Positions 14,884 through 23,729 of a stretch of DNA of 26,937 nt are shown here, in pieces. Position numbers and translations under genes: made by a program. The first letter of the stretch is position 1. Every line of letters begins with the position of its first letter. Below the pieces are notes generated by a model. That model had not been told where the DNA came from. It did no database searches and saw only the letters and a program-made list of their open reading frames with translations. Origin of the DNA: an uncultured Pseudomonadota bacterium (lineage in GTDB: Bacteria; Pseudomonadota; Gammaproteobacteria; Xanthomonadales; Ahniellaceae); the NCBI GenBank assembly GCA_937996755.1, contig CALKUS010000194.1, forward strand, positions 1 to 26,937, given 5' to 3'.

Positions 14884-17259
14884 TCAGGCGGCGAGCGCGC
14901 GCGCCAAGGCGCGGTCGTCGAACCGGCGCGCGACCACGACCATTCCGGCCGACACGCAGGACGCCGCGACGAGGAACGCGCAGCCGACGGTCGAGACCAC
15001 GGCGCCGGCGGGCTGCCCGGGCGCGAGCGCGATTATCGCCATGATCGCCGCCGAGTTGACCAGCACGCACGCGGCGATGGACCAGGGCGTTGGCGTGAAA
15101 AGCAGCGACGTGGTCAATCGCGCCCGGCTCGAGCCCAGGCTCCAGCGCACCGCGACGTCCTTCTGCAGCATCGCCGCCGCGGCCGTCAGCGTGAGCACGC
15201 ACATCGCGATCGACAATCCGACCACCAGCAACGAGATCATCAGGCACATCGTCGCGAGCGCCTGGTCCGGGCGCAGGTCGTCGGCAATGCGCCGCGTCAT
15301 CGTTCGCGCCCGCTTGACGTGATATTCGGGCAGCACAGCAGCCAGCGCCGCCTCGACGCGCGCCAGCGGCGCCGTCGGATCGCCGCGGCCGATGACGGCG
15401 CCGGCATTACCGATCCGGGTGAGCGGCGCGTAGATCGTCGGCAAGGGGGACGCACGCGTGTCGAGGAATTGCGCGTCCGCCGCGACTCCGCAAATGGCGA
15501 ATGCAACGGGCGCGCCTGCGTTCGGCACCTGTGCGGTCATGATCGTGGGGAGCGAACCGTCGGCGACTCCGTAACGGCGCACGAAGGCCGCGTTCACGAT
15601 GACCTGCCGCTCGGCGTGGGTTCCCAGCGGCGCGCACAGTCGGTCGACCGCGATGCCGAGCACGCGGAAGTACGACGGTGTGACGAAGTTGATCGATACC
15701 ATTTCGCTGCCACTCGCGGCTGCCTCGCCAATCGTGGCCGAAACAACCTGCGGCGCGCCGACCGGAGGGGCGCTCGCGAGCGCGATGTCCGCATCGGCAC
15801 TGCCCGCGCCCGCGTCGGCGGCGACGGTTGCGAGCGCGCGGCCGTCCAGCGTGGCGGGGAACCCGTGGTCGCCGGACGCGTCTCGCCGCAGCTCGGCGTA
15901 CCACGTGCCGGCGGGCTGGAACCCGAGGTTGCGTTCGAGGAGCGCCCGCACACGCTCGAACGTGACAGCGGCAGCGCCCGTCGCGAGCAGGACCGCCGCA
16001 AACGACAGACCGACGAGCGCCAGGCTGGATGCCCTGATCGCACCCAGGTTGCGGCGTGCAGCCGTCAGCGACGGCGCGCCGAGCGCGAGCCGCGACAACG
16101 CGAGCGGCGCCACTGCGAGCGACGCCAGGAACGCGCCGACGATGACGAGGATGGATCGGCCCTGCGTCAAGGCGACGATCGATTCACGGATCGGGAAGTC
16201 GGGAAGGCGCGGGGCAACGGCCCACGCGACCAGCACCGCCGCGCAGGCCACGACGAGCAGCAGGAGGACCACGCGCAGCTCCGAGCGGATGCGCCGCCAC
16301 CAGCGCTGGGAGCGGGTTTCGCCGAGCGCATGCCGGATCGCCTCGCGCGTCTCCTCCCCGAGCAACTGGACCAGTCGCGACGACAGGTGCATCGCACCGA
16401 ACGCCGCGGCGACCGCGATGGCGTTCAGCAGCAGCATCCAGCTCCACGTTGCGAGCACGGCGCGGCGTTGGGCCGTCAAACCGAGGCCGCGCGACAGCGT
16501 GGCGCGCAGGGGCGACGCCGTTTCGGAGAGCAGGCGATCGAGCGCGGCGGACGCCGTCTCGACGTCCGGACGCGTTTCGATGCCGAGGTATTCCGGTCGC
16601 AACTGCGACAGTGCCGCTTCGAACGATCGCGGCATCACCACCCCGGGCCACGCCCCCAGCGGTACCCAACCCACCACGCCGCGATCCGGGCTCGGGCCGA
16701 CGAACGCCGACGTCGCGACGCCGACGACGACGAACGCGACGTTGCCGGCCGATTCCGCGCCGACCCCAATGGGCTCGACCTCGACCGTCTTGCCGACGGC
16801 GTCGGCGACCGAACCGAACCAGGCCCTGGCGGCGTGCTCCGTGAGCACGATCTCCCGCGCCGCCGAGCCATGCAGGTGCGCATCGAGGTCGCGAACGGGA
16901 AACGCCCGACCGACCAGCGGCACGTGCAACGACGCGAACAGCGGCCCCGTGCTCCAGCCCAGCGTCTGCCGACCCATGGAACGCCCTGCGACGAAGACCT
17001 GGCGCGTCAACGGGAGGCTCGTCACCCATTCGCCGCCAACGCCGGACGCGGCGATCCGGCCCAGCTCGGCGTACGAAATCGCCTCGCGCGCGCCGCTCGC
17101 GGCGCCCGGCTGCGAGAACGTCGCCGTCGCGAACGCGGTGCCCGGAGCGGTGCCGGACTGCACGGGCGCGCGCGCATGCCGGGCGAGCCCGCACGCGAGC
17201 ACGACCGCGGCGAGCGCAAGCCCCGTCCCCGCGCGCTCCGCGATACGGATCCAGCGCAA
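14884..17259 (-). CDS. FtsX/MacB-type ABC permease without an ATPase partner (ADOP-like)
   Basis: This 791-aa inner-membrane protein starts at a TTG (17257-17259) one base after the stop of the upstream gene (TGA-G-TTG), with AGGT about 8 nt upstream. The open frame runs to 17700, but the extra N-terminus is just the upstream gene read out of frame. Membrane helices are seen near 10-26, then after a periplasmic MacB_PCD-like domain (about 30-270; ITLTE-like EIVLTEHAARAWFG), then four central helices, a second periplasmic domain (about 460-640) and three C-terminal helices (LATMCLMISLLVVGLSIAMCVLTLTAAAA, WSIAACVLVNSAAIMAIIAL, GAVVSTVGCAFLVAASCV). The duplicated FtsX layout fits the 'acidobacterial duplicated orphan permease' group. 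No ABC ATPase gene lies in the window. The substrate is unknown. Confidence 0.82.
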   Translation of the reverse strand: MRWIRIAERAGTGLALAAVVLACGLARHARAPVQSGTAPGTAFATATFSQPGAASGAREAISYAELGRIAASGVGGEWVTSLPLTRQVFVAGRSMGRQTLGWSTGPLFASLHVPLVGRAFPVRDLDAHLHGSAAREIVLTEHAARAWFGSVADAVGKTVEVEPIGVGAESAGNVAFVVVGVATSAFVGPSPDRGVVGWVPLGAWPGVVMPRSFEAALSQLRPEYLGIETRPDVETASAALDRLLSETASPLRATLSRGLGLTAQRRAVLATWSWMLLLNAIAVAAAFGAMHLSSRLVQLLGEETREAIRHALGETRSQRWWRRIRSELRVVLLLLVVACAAVLVAWAVAPRLPDFPIRESIVALTQGRSILVIVGAFLASLAVAPLALSRLALGAPSLTAARRNLGAIRASSLALVGLSFAAVLLATGAAAVTFERVRALLERNLGFQPAGTWYAELRRDASGDHGFPATLDGRALATVAADAGAGSADADIALASAPPVGAPQVVSATIGEAAASGSEMVSINFVTPSYFRVLGIAVDRLCAPLGTHAERQVIVNAAFVRRYGVADGSLPTIMTAQVPNAGAPVAFAICGVAADAQFLDTRASPLPTIYAPLTRIGNAGAVIGRGDPTAPLARVEAALAAVLPEYHVKRARTMTRRIADDLRPDQALATMCLMISLLVVGLSIAMCVLTLTAAAAMLQKDVAVRWSLGSSRARLTTSLLFTPTPWSIAACVLVNSAAIMAIIALAPGQPAGAVVSTVGCAFLVAASCVSAGMVVVARRFDDRALARALAA

Positions 17260-17260
17260 C

Positions 17261-17776
17261 TCAGTCGACCTGGAGGTCGGCCGTCGCGACCTGCGCTTGC
17301 GAACCCGTGCGCCGCAGCTCGTCCTCGATGGCGGTGCGTGCGCGACCGCACGGCTCGCACATCGCGGCGAGCGAGGCCGGTGTTGCAATGACCACGAGGC
17401 CCGCGTTGCCGTGACGCGGCGACTTCGCATCGCGCCCGAAGACGTCGCCGAACGTTGGATGATCCGGGGCGCAGGTCGTGGACAGCTGCGACAGGTTGTC
17501 CAGCTCGTAGACACCCACGAGGCAATCGTCGGCATCGAAGACGAAAAACAGCGGGAACCAGATGACGCGGGGATCGGTCTTCGCCTGGTCCGGCATCGAC
17601 ACCGTCCGTGCTGCGACCGCGTGCGTGCGATCGATCGCGGCACGTGCGGACGCGGTGGTGAGCGCAAGCGTTGCGGCGGAGCCCCCTGCCGCGCTCGCAA
17701 CGCCGGACAGCGTCGCGCACAGCAGCGCAGTGCATAGCGTACGGTTCACCGACGCGACGCCCCGCCCAAGGGTCAT
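17261..17776 (-). CDS. Small exported protein with a CxxC motif, unknown function
   Basis: This 171-aa protein has a hydrophobic signal-like segment (LCTALLCATLSGVASA) at about 14-29. Conserved-looking parts are VIWFPLFFVFDADDCLVGVYELD (71-93) and LVVIATPASLAAMCEPCGRARTAI (127-150). C140-x-x-C143 sits at the start of a predicted helix after a beta strand, as in thioredoxin folds, and C85 and C102 could form a second pair. A thiol-disulfide or metal-binding role is possible but unproven. The ATG overlaps the dipeptidase stop (ATGA, 17773-17776), and the permease TTG begins one base past its own stop, so all three are translationally linked. I do not recognise the family. Confidence 0.8.
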   Translation of the reverse strand: MTLGRGVASVNRTLCTALLCATLSGVASAAGGSAATLALTTASARAAIDRTHAVAARTVSMPDQAKTDPRVIWFPLFFVFDADDCLVGVYELDNLSQLSTTCAPDHPTFGDVFGRDAKSPRHGNAGLVVIATPASLAAMCEPCGRARTAIEDELRRTGSQAQVATADLQVD

Positions 17777-18975
17777 TGCGCTTCGGCCTGCATCCGCGCA
17801 GCCACCGCTTCGGCGGAACGCATCACGCGCAGTACGTTGCCGCCCGCGAGCGCCCGGAGGTCGGCGTCGCTCCAGCCGCGGCGGATCAGCTCCGCGAACA
17901 GGTTCGGGTACATCGAGACGTCTGACAGCCCGACCGGCCACTCGTCGTTGCCGTCGAAGTCGCTGCCGATGCCGACGTGGCTCGCGCCGATGCGCTTCGC
18001 GATGTAGTCGATGTGGTCGGCCACCTGCGCGATCGTCACGGGCGGGAACACGACGCCCTCGAATATTTCCTTGCGCAACGCATCGATCGCGAGGGGATCG
18101 CTGATGCCCTTCGCACGGCGATTGAACTCCTCGATCTTCGGCTGGTTGATGCGCGCGACTTCGGGCGAGGTGAAGCCCGCGACGAACGTCACCATGACGA
18201 CGCCGCCGTTCGCCTTCACGAGGTCGAGCACGTCGTCCGGCACGTTGCGCGGCACGTCGCAGACCGACTTCGCGTTCGAATGCGAGAAGATCACGGGCGC
18301 CTGCGTCGTGGCGAGCGCGTCGCGCATCGTGTCGGGCGAAGTGTGCGAAAGATCGATCAGCATGCCGAGTCGGTTCATCTCGTGCACGACCTCGCGGCCG
18401 AAGTCGGTCAGCCCGTCGTGCTCGGGCGGCACGGCCACGGAATCGGCCCAGCTCGTGTTCGTGTTGTGGGTGAGCGTCATGTAGCGCACGCCGAGGCGGT
18501 GGTACGCGCGCAGCACGTCGAGCGAATCCTCGATCGCGTGCCCGCCCTCGATGCCGAGCAGCGACGCGATGCGGCCGGCGCGGTGCTCGGCTTCGACCTG
18601 GTCCGCGGTGAGCGCGAGCCCGAACACGTCGGGATAGCGGTCGATGATCCCGCGCGCCGTCTCGATCTGCTCGAGCTGCACCTTCGCGAAGTCCTTGCCC
18701 GACTCGCCCGGCGTGTACACCGACCAGAACTGCGCGCCGACGTGGCCCGCGCGCAGGCGCGCGATGTCGGTCTGGCCCTTCGTGGTGCGCAGGTCGTACT
18801 TCGCGGGATCGCCCTTTGCAGTCTCGTCGGAGCGCACGGCCCACGGCAGGTCGTTGTGGCCGTCGAACAGGATCGCGTGTGACAGCAGCTCGTTCGCGTG
18901 CGCGAGCGCCGCGTCGTCGGCCGCGATCGCGGGCGCGCAGAGGGCAAGGGCGAGGATGCCGGCGATGGCGCGCAT
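17773..18975 (-). CDS. Secreted/periplasmic membrane dipeptidase, peptidase family M19
   Basis: This 400-aa zinc dipeptidase of the renal dipeptidase family has a signal peptide (MRAIAGILALALCAPAIA). All metal and catalytic landmarks are visible: H40 and D42 in DGHND, bridging E143 in GIEGGH, H211 in DLSHT, H232 in FSHSN and D339 in GSDFDG. M19 enzymes hydrolyse dipeptides, including those with a D-residue at the C-terminal position, so peptide scavenging or cell-wall peptide turnover is likely. The start at 18975 (GGAG upstream) is chosen because the signal peptide begins there. It follows the PQQ-like gene by 32 nt and overlaps the next gene by 4 nt. Confidence 0.94.
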   Translation of the reverse strand: MRAIAGILALALCAPAIAADDAALAHANELLSHAILFDGHNDLPWAVRSDETAKGDPAKYDLRTTKGQTDIARLRAGHVGAQFWSVYTPGESGKDFAKVQLEQIETARGIIDRYPDVFGLALTADQVEAEHRAGRIASLLGIEGGHAIEDSLDVLRAYHRLGVRYMTLTHNTNTSWADSVAVPPEHDGLTDFGREVVHEMNRLGMLIDLSHTSPDTMRDALATTQAPVIFSHSNAKSVCDVPRNVPDDVLDLVKANGGVVMVTFVAGFTSPEVARINQPKIEEFNRRAKGISDPLAIDALRKEIFEGVVFPPVTIAQVADHIDYIAKRIGASHVGIGSDFDGNDEWPVGLSDVSMYPNLFAELIRRGWSDADLRALAGGNVLRVMRSAEAVAARMQAEAQ

Positions 18976-19007
18976 GCGTTTGCTCCGGGGCAGCGAATGG
19001 AGGGAAG

Positions 19008-19946
19008 TCACGGCGGCAGCGGGCCGCGGTAGACCGGGTCGAACACGTCGAGGTGCCAGCGCTCGCGGTCGCTCGCGAGATCCCACGCCACGATCCGCGC
19101 GCCGTGGCCGTCCATGCGGTCGCCGTTGCGCCACAGCACCGGCTCGCTGCGATACACGAGCAGCCCGTCGAGCACCGCGAACGGCAGGTAGGCATAGGGC
19201 AACGTCGGTCCCGCGATCGCGTCGCCGGTGCCCCGCATGCGCACGGTCCAGCGCCATGCCGTCCCGAAGCGCTCGTCCGCGACGGCCGCGGCGCTCATCG
19301 CCGCGAGGTCGCCGTGGCTGCGGAACTGGCGCTCACCGAGCCCGGGCACGCGCTCCGCGGCCGGCAGGTCGGGCGGCGGCAGCAGCGGCGCGTCGACCAC
19401 GCCGCGGCGCGGAATCGTCATGTGCTGCGCGCCGTCGAGCGCGAGGTCGAATGCGCCCGTGGCGACCGTCGGTTCGCCCTCGACTTCCTCGAGCACGGCG
19501 CCGCGCAGCGGCGCCGCGGTCGACCGCCAGTGGATGCGCGCGCCCTGCGCCGTCGCTTCGGCGACGGCCTCGAACGTCGACTGCGGCACCGGGACGACGC
19601 TCGCGCGCACCTCGTCCGGGACTTCGAACGCGATGCGGTCCTGCACGGCGCCCGTCGCCGCATCGAGCAACAGCAGGAGCCCCGCGCCGCGCACGTCGTT
19701 GCGCCCGAGCGCGACCACGCTGCCGCGCGTTTCGAGCAGCGGGAACGCGACGTCGTTGCTGCTCCAGGCAGTCGTGCCGTCGGCGAGCGAAACGGCGCGC
19801 GCGTATCCGTTCGCATCGGCGACGACCGCGCGGGCGGCCGCCTCGTCGACGAGCACGCCGGGCGCCATCGCCGTGGCGTCGGCATTCGCGTGCGCCGCGG
19901 CGAACAGGAGCGCGACGAAACCGGTGGTGCGGAGGCGTGTGTGCAT
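19008..19946 (-). CDS. Exported PQQ-like beta-propeller-type protein, unknown function
   Basis: This 312-aa protein has a signal peptide (MHTRLRTTGFVALLFAAAHANA). The mature part reads like outer-propeller strands: VLVDEAAARAVVADANGYARAVSLADGTTAW, then LLLLLDAATGAVQDRIAFEVP, then a C-terminal WDLASDRERWHLDVFDPVYRG. The D-x-x-[ST]-G-x-x-x-W style repeats recall PQQ-type propeller proteins, but only a few blades are present and no enzyme residues are recognisable. It starts 15 nt after the 773-aa propeller protein and ends 32 nt before the dipeptidase, so it belongs to the same operon. It might be an accessory lipoprotein-like binding protein, although no lipobox is seen. Confidence 0.82.
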   Translation of the reverse strand: MHTRLRTTGFVALLFAAAHANADATAMAPGVLVDEAAARAVVADANGYARAVSLADGTTAWSSNDVAFPLLETRGSVVALGRNDVRGAGLLLLLDAATGAVQDRIAFEVPDEVRASVVPVPQSTFEAVAEATAQGARIHWRSTAAPLRGAVLEEVEGEPTVATGAFDLALDGAQHMTIPRRGVVDAPLLPPPDLPAAERVPGLGERQFRSHGDLAAMSAAAVADERFGTAWRWTVRMRGTGDAIAGPTLPYAYLPFAVLDGLLVYRSEPVLWRNGDRMDGHGARIVAWDLASDRERWHLDVFDPVYRGPLPP

Positions 19947-19961
19947 GTCTGCCCAGGCGTC

Positions 19962-22283
19962 CTATTCGAATCCGTTCGAGAACAACGCGTCGGGCAGGCC
20001 GAGCGGGTTGCGCAGGATCCACGCGCCGCGACCGAGCGTGCCCGCGACGAGCACGTTGTCCGCCACGTCGTAGTCGAGCTCGTAGACGCCGGCGTTCGGC
20101 AGGCCGGTGCCGAGCCGCGTCCACGTGTCGAAGTTGGGCGCGCGCGACACGAACACGCCGCGGTCGCCGCCGACCACGAGCGCGTCGTTGCCGCTGGTCG
20201 GGATGAACGCCATCGCACGCAGCGTGCCGGGATCGAGGCCGCTCACGAGGTTGCCCGTGACCGGGTTGAAATTCGCGCCGCCGTTCGACGAGAACTGCAC
20301 GGTGGATGCGGTCAGCGCGAACATCCGCGACGGCAGGTCGCGGTCGACGGCCACGTCGGCGACCGCGCCGGGCATGGTGGCGAGCCGCGCGAAGCCGCCG
20401 GCGATCGAGCTGCGCAGCCACAACGCGTTGACCGGCGACGTGGCCGGATTCTCGGTGACGCCCGCGAGGATGAAGTCGGCGTTGCCCGGCACGCCGTAGG
20501 CGATCGGCGTGCCCGCGAACTGGTTCACGCGCACGACCGGATCGACGGGCGTGATGAACGCGATTGTGGCCGCGCCGTCCAGCGATTCGTAGATGCCGTT
20601 GCCGGCGCCGATCAGCAGCCGCTGCGCGTTCGTGTTGTCGCCGATCGTCACGGCGTCGTTCGTCTCGATCGGCGTGTAGAACTGCGTGACGAGCGCCGGC
20701 CCGCCGCCGGTGACGGTGCGCGCGGGGAACGTGCTCGATTGCTGCACGTTCGTCGCGTTCATCGTGCGACGGCGGAGGTTGGACAGGTTCTGGAAGCTCG
20801 TGTAGCGCGTCGAGAGCGTCGTCGAATAGCGGTCCTGGATCGCCGGGTGGCCGCCGTCGCCGGTGCTGACCGAGTCGAAGGTGCGCGTGGCGTCGCGCTG
20901 CTGCGTGGTGCCCGTGTCCTGCGCGCCGCCCGTGACGCGGTCGGACACCGTGTCGTACGAGAGGCCGTGGTACTCGGTCACCTGCACGTCGCCGTTGCGC
21001 GAGACCCAGGCGCCCGTCGTGGTGCGCGGGGCCAGGCGCTTGTAGATGCCGCCGTCGTCGGTCTCGAGCAGGTTGCCCGCGGCGTCGAACGCCATGTCGC
21101 GCGAGTCGGCGTGCGGCGACGTCTTCGGCGTGTCGGTGTGCGTGAGCGACGTCCAGCGCGACGCCGGCGGTTGCGACGCGTCGCCGCGGAACAGCCGGCC
21201 GCTGTAGTCGTTCGCGCCGAGCGAGTTCGGGAAGAAGTTGCTGCTGCCGCTCACGCCCTCGCCGAAATACGGCTGGCGGTCGCCGCCGACGTAGACGATG
21301 TTCGCGTCGGTCGGGTCGGCGGCCATCGACATGTGGATGCCCGCCTGCCCGCCCGGATGCGCGCCGAACAGCACGCCGTTCTCCTCCACGGTGGTCGGCA
21401 CGCCGAGCGCGGTCCAGCCGGTGGCGCCGTCGGCCGAGCGGAAGACTTCGGCGAGGCGACCATTGCTGCCCGCGATCGCGACGTATACCTGCCCGACCGC
21501 ACCGACCGCGACGCGCGTGCGCGCGGTGCCCGCGACGAGCAGCGCGTCGATCGCGGCGTCGGAGACCTTCGTCCACGTCGCGCCGGTGTCGACGCTGCGG
21601 TAGATGCCGCGCGCCGAGCCGCTGGTGACGGATGCGTAGAAGCGGATTGCCGCGGACGGGTCGCTCGCGAGCTCGCTCACGCTGCCCGTGGGCAGGCCGG
21701 TGCCGGCGCCGCCGGACACCTGCGTGAACACGACGCCGATGTCGGTGGAGCGGTAGATGCCGTTGTCGGTGGCGGCCAGCAGGACCGCGCCGCGCGCGGC
21801 GACGCCGACGATCGCGCGGTTCACGAGCGTTCCGCCGCCGTCGAGCACGGACCAGCTCGTGCCGCCGTTCGTGGTGCGCAGCATGCCGATCAACGGCCCG
21901 CCGCGCCGGCTCAGGCTGGACGTGCGCGCAGTGCCCGCGACGAGCGTCTGGTTCGTGACGTCGGTCGGGTCGAACGCGATGTCGCCGATCGACAGCGTGG
22001 CGAGCGCGTCGGTGAGGCGCGTCCACGCCGGCGGCGTGGCCGTGGCGTTCGTCGTGCGCCAGATGCCGCCGTTCGTCGAGCCGACGTACGCGATGTCCAC
22101 GTTCGTCGGGTGCGCGGCGACCGCGTTGATCGAGCCGACCACCTCTCGGTTCGTGATGCCCTCGACCTGGCCGCCATTCGAAGGTCCTGGCCCGAGTGCC
22201 TCCCAGGCCTGGCCGTGCGCCAGGGAGGCGGCGATCAGCATGGCGAATGCCGCGCATGCGCGGACCGACGACGAAACTCGCAT
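19962..22283 (-). CDS. Secreted BNR/sortilin-type beta-propeller protein with NGFE ending
   Basis: This 773-aa protein is exported by a signal peptide (MRVSSSVRACAAFAMLIAASLAHG). Repeated Asp-box/BNR motifs are visible: GGIWRTT, RTTNGGTSWSVL, GIYRSTDIGVVF, GIYRSVDTGATWTKV and VFRSADGATGW. The spacing fits two VPS10/sortilin-like propellers as in bacterial Xyloglucanase-like and 'photosystem stability factor'-like proteins. No glycosidase catalytic pair is evident. The C-terminus is LPDALFSNGFE, matching the ending of the giant protein at 7902-12740. The start at 22283 is chosen for the signal peptide; the frame extends upstream to 22337. It is the first gene of the probable operon running to 14884. 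Confidence 0.9.
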   Translation of the reverse strand: MRVSSSVRACAAFAMLIAASLAHGQAWEALGPGPSNGGQVEGITNREVVGSINAVAAHPTNVDIAYVGSTNGGIWRTTNATATPPAWTRLTDALATLSIGDIAFDPTDVTNQTLVAGTARTSSLSRRGGPLIGMLRTTNGGTSWSVLDGGGTLVNRAIVGVAARGAVLLAATDNGIYRSTDIGVVFTQVSGGAGTGLPTGSVSELASDPSAAIRFYASVTSGSARGIYRSVDTGATWTKVSDAAIDALLVAGTARTRVAVGAVGQVYVAIAGSNGRLAEVFRSADGATGWTALGVPTTVEENGVLFGAHPGGQAGIHMSMAADPTDANIVYVGGDRQPYFGEGVSGSSNFFPNSLGANDYSGRLFRGDASQPPASRWTSLTHTDTPKTSPHADSRDMAFDAAGNLLETDDGGIYKRLAPRTTTGAWVSRNGDVQVTEYHGLSYDTVSDRVTGGAQDTGTTQQRDATRTFDSVSTGDGGHPAIQDRYSTTLSTRYTSFQNLSNLRRRTMNATNVQQSSTFPARTVTGGGPALVTQFYTPIETNDAVTIGDNTNAQRLLIGAGNGIYESLDGAATIAFITPVDPVVRVNQFAGTPIAYGVPGNADFILAGVTENPATSPVNALWLRSSIAGGFARLATMPGAVADVAVDRDLPSRMFALTASTVQFSSNGGANFNPVTGNLVSGLDPGTLRAMAFIPTSGNDALVVGGDRGVFVSRAPNFDTWTRLGTGLPNAGVYELDYDVADNVLVAGTLGRGAWILRNPLGLPDALFSNGFE

Positions 22284-22400
22284 GCTGCCCCCGGCACGGT
22301 TGCGGACAGCGCGAAGAATAACCGCGTGACCGGGCAAATGCCGATCGCCGTCCGTTGACGCGTGGGCCGGGCGGCGGCGCGATGCGGGCCTCCGCGCGCT

Positions 22401-23285
22401 TCAGCCGAGCGTCTGCGTCGCGCGTCCGATCAGGGCACGCACCACGGGGTCGGTGTCGCGGCGCTGGGTGGTGATCGCGTAGTAGCGCTCGACCACGCCG
22501 TCGACGGCGCCGAGCAGCTGCACGCCGTACGCCGTCTCCACCTCGGCGCGCAGCGCAAGCGGGGCCGGGAATGCGCCCGAGCCCGCGGCGCCGAACGACT
22601 TCATCAGGCCACTGTCGTCGAACTCGCCGACCACGCGCGGCACGACGCGCCGGCGCTCGAGCCAGCCGATCACTTCGCGGTGCAGCGCGTTGTCCTTGCC
22701 GGGCAGCAGCAGCGGCTGGCGATGCAGCGCCTGCGGAAAGCGTGCGCCGATCCGCTTCGCGAGCGTCGGCGTCGCGAACAGCCCGACGCCGCTTTCGCCG
22801 AGGGGGTGGTTGAACGCGCGCACGGCCGCGCCGGTCGGGATGGGACGGTCTGCGATGACGAGGTCGAGACGGTGCAGCGCCAGTTCCGAGAGCAGCAGGT
22901 CGAGCGCTTCGTGGCTGCACACGAGGCGCAGGCCGCCTTCGTTCGGCAGCGGCGCGAGCAGGCGATGCGCGAGCGAGCGCGGCACGCCGTCGGTGAGCCC
23001 GACGCGGAACACGCGGGCGCGACCCGCCGGCAGCTCCTGCAACTGGCTGCGCAGCTCGTCGACCAGCCCGAAGATGTCTTCCGCGTACGAGTAGGCGAGT
23101 TGGCCGGCTTCCGTCAGCTCCAGCCGCCTGCCGACCGGTCGCAGCAGCTCCACGCCGAGCTGCGCCTGCAGCTCCGCCACCTGGCCGCTCAGCGTCTGCG
23201 GCGTCAGGTCCAGCTTCTCGGCCGCGCGACTGACGCCGCCGAACCGCGCGACGGCCCAGAAGTACCGGAGGTGCTTCAGGTTCAT
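22401..23285 (-). CDS. nhaR: LysR-family transcriptional regulator, NhaR-like
   Basis: This 294-aa regulator has an N-terminal winged helix-turn-helix (about 1-60: MNLKHLRYFWAVARFGGVSRAAEKL, then LTPQTLSGQVAELQAQLG) and a LysR effector domain. Diagnostic NhaR-type stretches are present: LLLSELALHRLDLVIADRPI, LLLPGKDNALHREVIGWLERR and VVGEFDDSGLMKSFGA. E. coli NhaR activates nhaA in response to Na+. No nhaA gene is seen here, so the regulated target may instead be the divergent hpf-terC pair. It is transcribed away from hpf with a 93-nt gap containing a LysR-type site. Its stop is 117 nt from the start of the BNR gene. Confidence 0.92.
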   Translation of the reverse strand: MNLKHLRYFWAVARFGGVSRAAEKLDLTPQTLSGQVAELQAQLGVELLRPVGRRLELTEAGQLAYSYAEDIFGLVDELRSQLQELPAGRARVFRVGLTDGVPRSLAHRLLAPLPNEGGLRLVCSHEALDLLLSELALHRLDLVIADRPIPTGAAVRAFNHPLGESGVGLFATPTLAKRIGARFPQALHRQPLLLPGKDNALHREVIGWLERRRVVPRVVGEFDDSGLMKSFGAAGSGAFPAPLALRAEVETAYGVQLLGAVDGVVERYYAITTQRRDTDPVVRALIGRATQTLG

Positions 23286-23315
23286 TTCGGGAAACCCGAT
23301 GGTTCGTGTCGAAGC

Positions 23316-23332
23316 TATCGCATTGATCGATA
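23316..23332. promoter_or_regulatory. Candidate LysR (T-N11-A) operator between nhaR-like gene and hpf
   Basis: TATCG-CATTGAT-CGATA is a 5-bp inverted repeat with a 7-nt spacer. Its inner TCG...CGA gives the T-N11-A pattern of LysR-type regulators. It is 31 nt upstream of the regulator start and 46 nt upstream of hpf, a usual position for an autoregulated divergent site. Confidence 0.5.
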
Positions 23333-23378
23333 CGAGCCCAACCAGCAGATTGCCCCGGCCAACCAGGAGGAAGCAGTC

Positions 23379-23705
23379 ATGATCACCGGGATCATCGCGC
23401 GCGGCTTCGCACTGACGACGGCATTGCGCGCGTTCGTGGAACGTCGGCTCGGGGCGGCGCTGCGTCGCCACGCGGTGGCCGCCCATCGCGTGTCGGCGCG
23501 GCTCGCCGACGTGAACGGGCCGCGCGGCGGGATCGACAAGTCCTGCGTGATCGAAGTGCGCGGGCCGGCGCTCCAGCCCGTCGTCGTCCGCGAACGCGAC
23601 GCCGACCTGTATGCGGCGATCGATCGCGCGGCGGCGCGCCTGGACCGCACGCTCGCGCGGCGCGTCGGGCGACGCCGTCGGGCGCGGCGCGCGGACCTTC
23701 CTTGA
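23379..23705 (+). CDS. hpf: Short ribosome hibernation-promoting factor (HPF/RaiA family)
   Basis: This 108-aa protein matches the S30AE/HPF domain: ITGIIARGFALTTALRAFVERRLGAALRRH, then ADVNGPRGGIDKSCVIEVRG, then VVVRERDADLYAAIDRAAARLDRTLARR. It should bind the 30S subunit and stabilise inactive ribosomes in stationary phase. The C-terminus is very Arg-rich (RRVGRRRRARR) and there is no long-HPF dimerisation domain. AGGAGG, 8 nt before the ATG at 23379, is a strong ribosome binding site and fixes the start within a longer open frame. terC follows after 24 nt. Confidence 0.9.
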   Translation: MITGIIARGFALTTALRAFVERRLGAALRRHAVAAHRVSARLADVNGPRGGIDKSCVIEVRGPALQPVVVRERDADLYAAIDRAAARLDRTLARRVGRRRRARRADLP

Positions 23706-23729
23706 CGTCCGACGAAGGGAACGCCGACC

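Noticed and set aside
17260..17700. N-terminal extension of the permease up to 17700
   Set aside because: The extra residues (Arg/Ser-rich) are an out-of-frame reading of the gene at 17261-17776. The membrane protein sequence begins only after that gene's stop.
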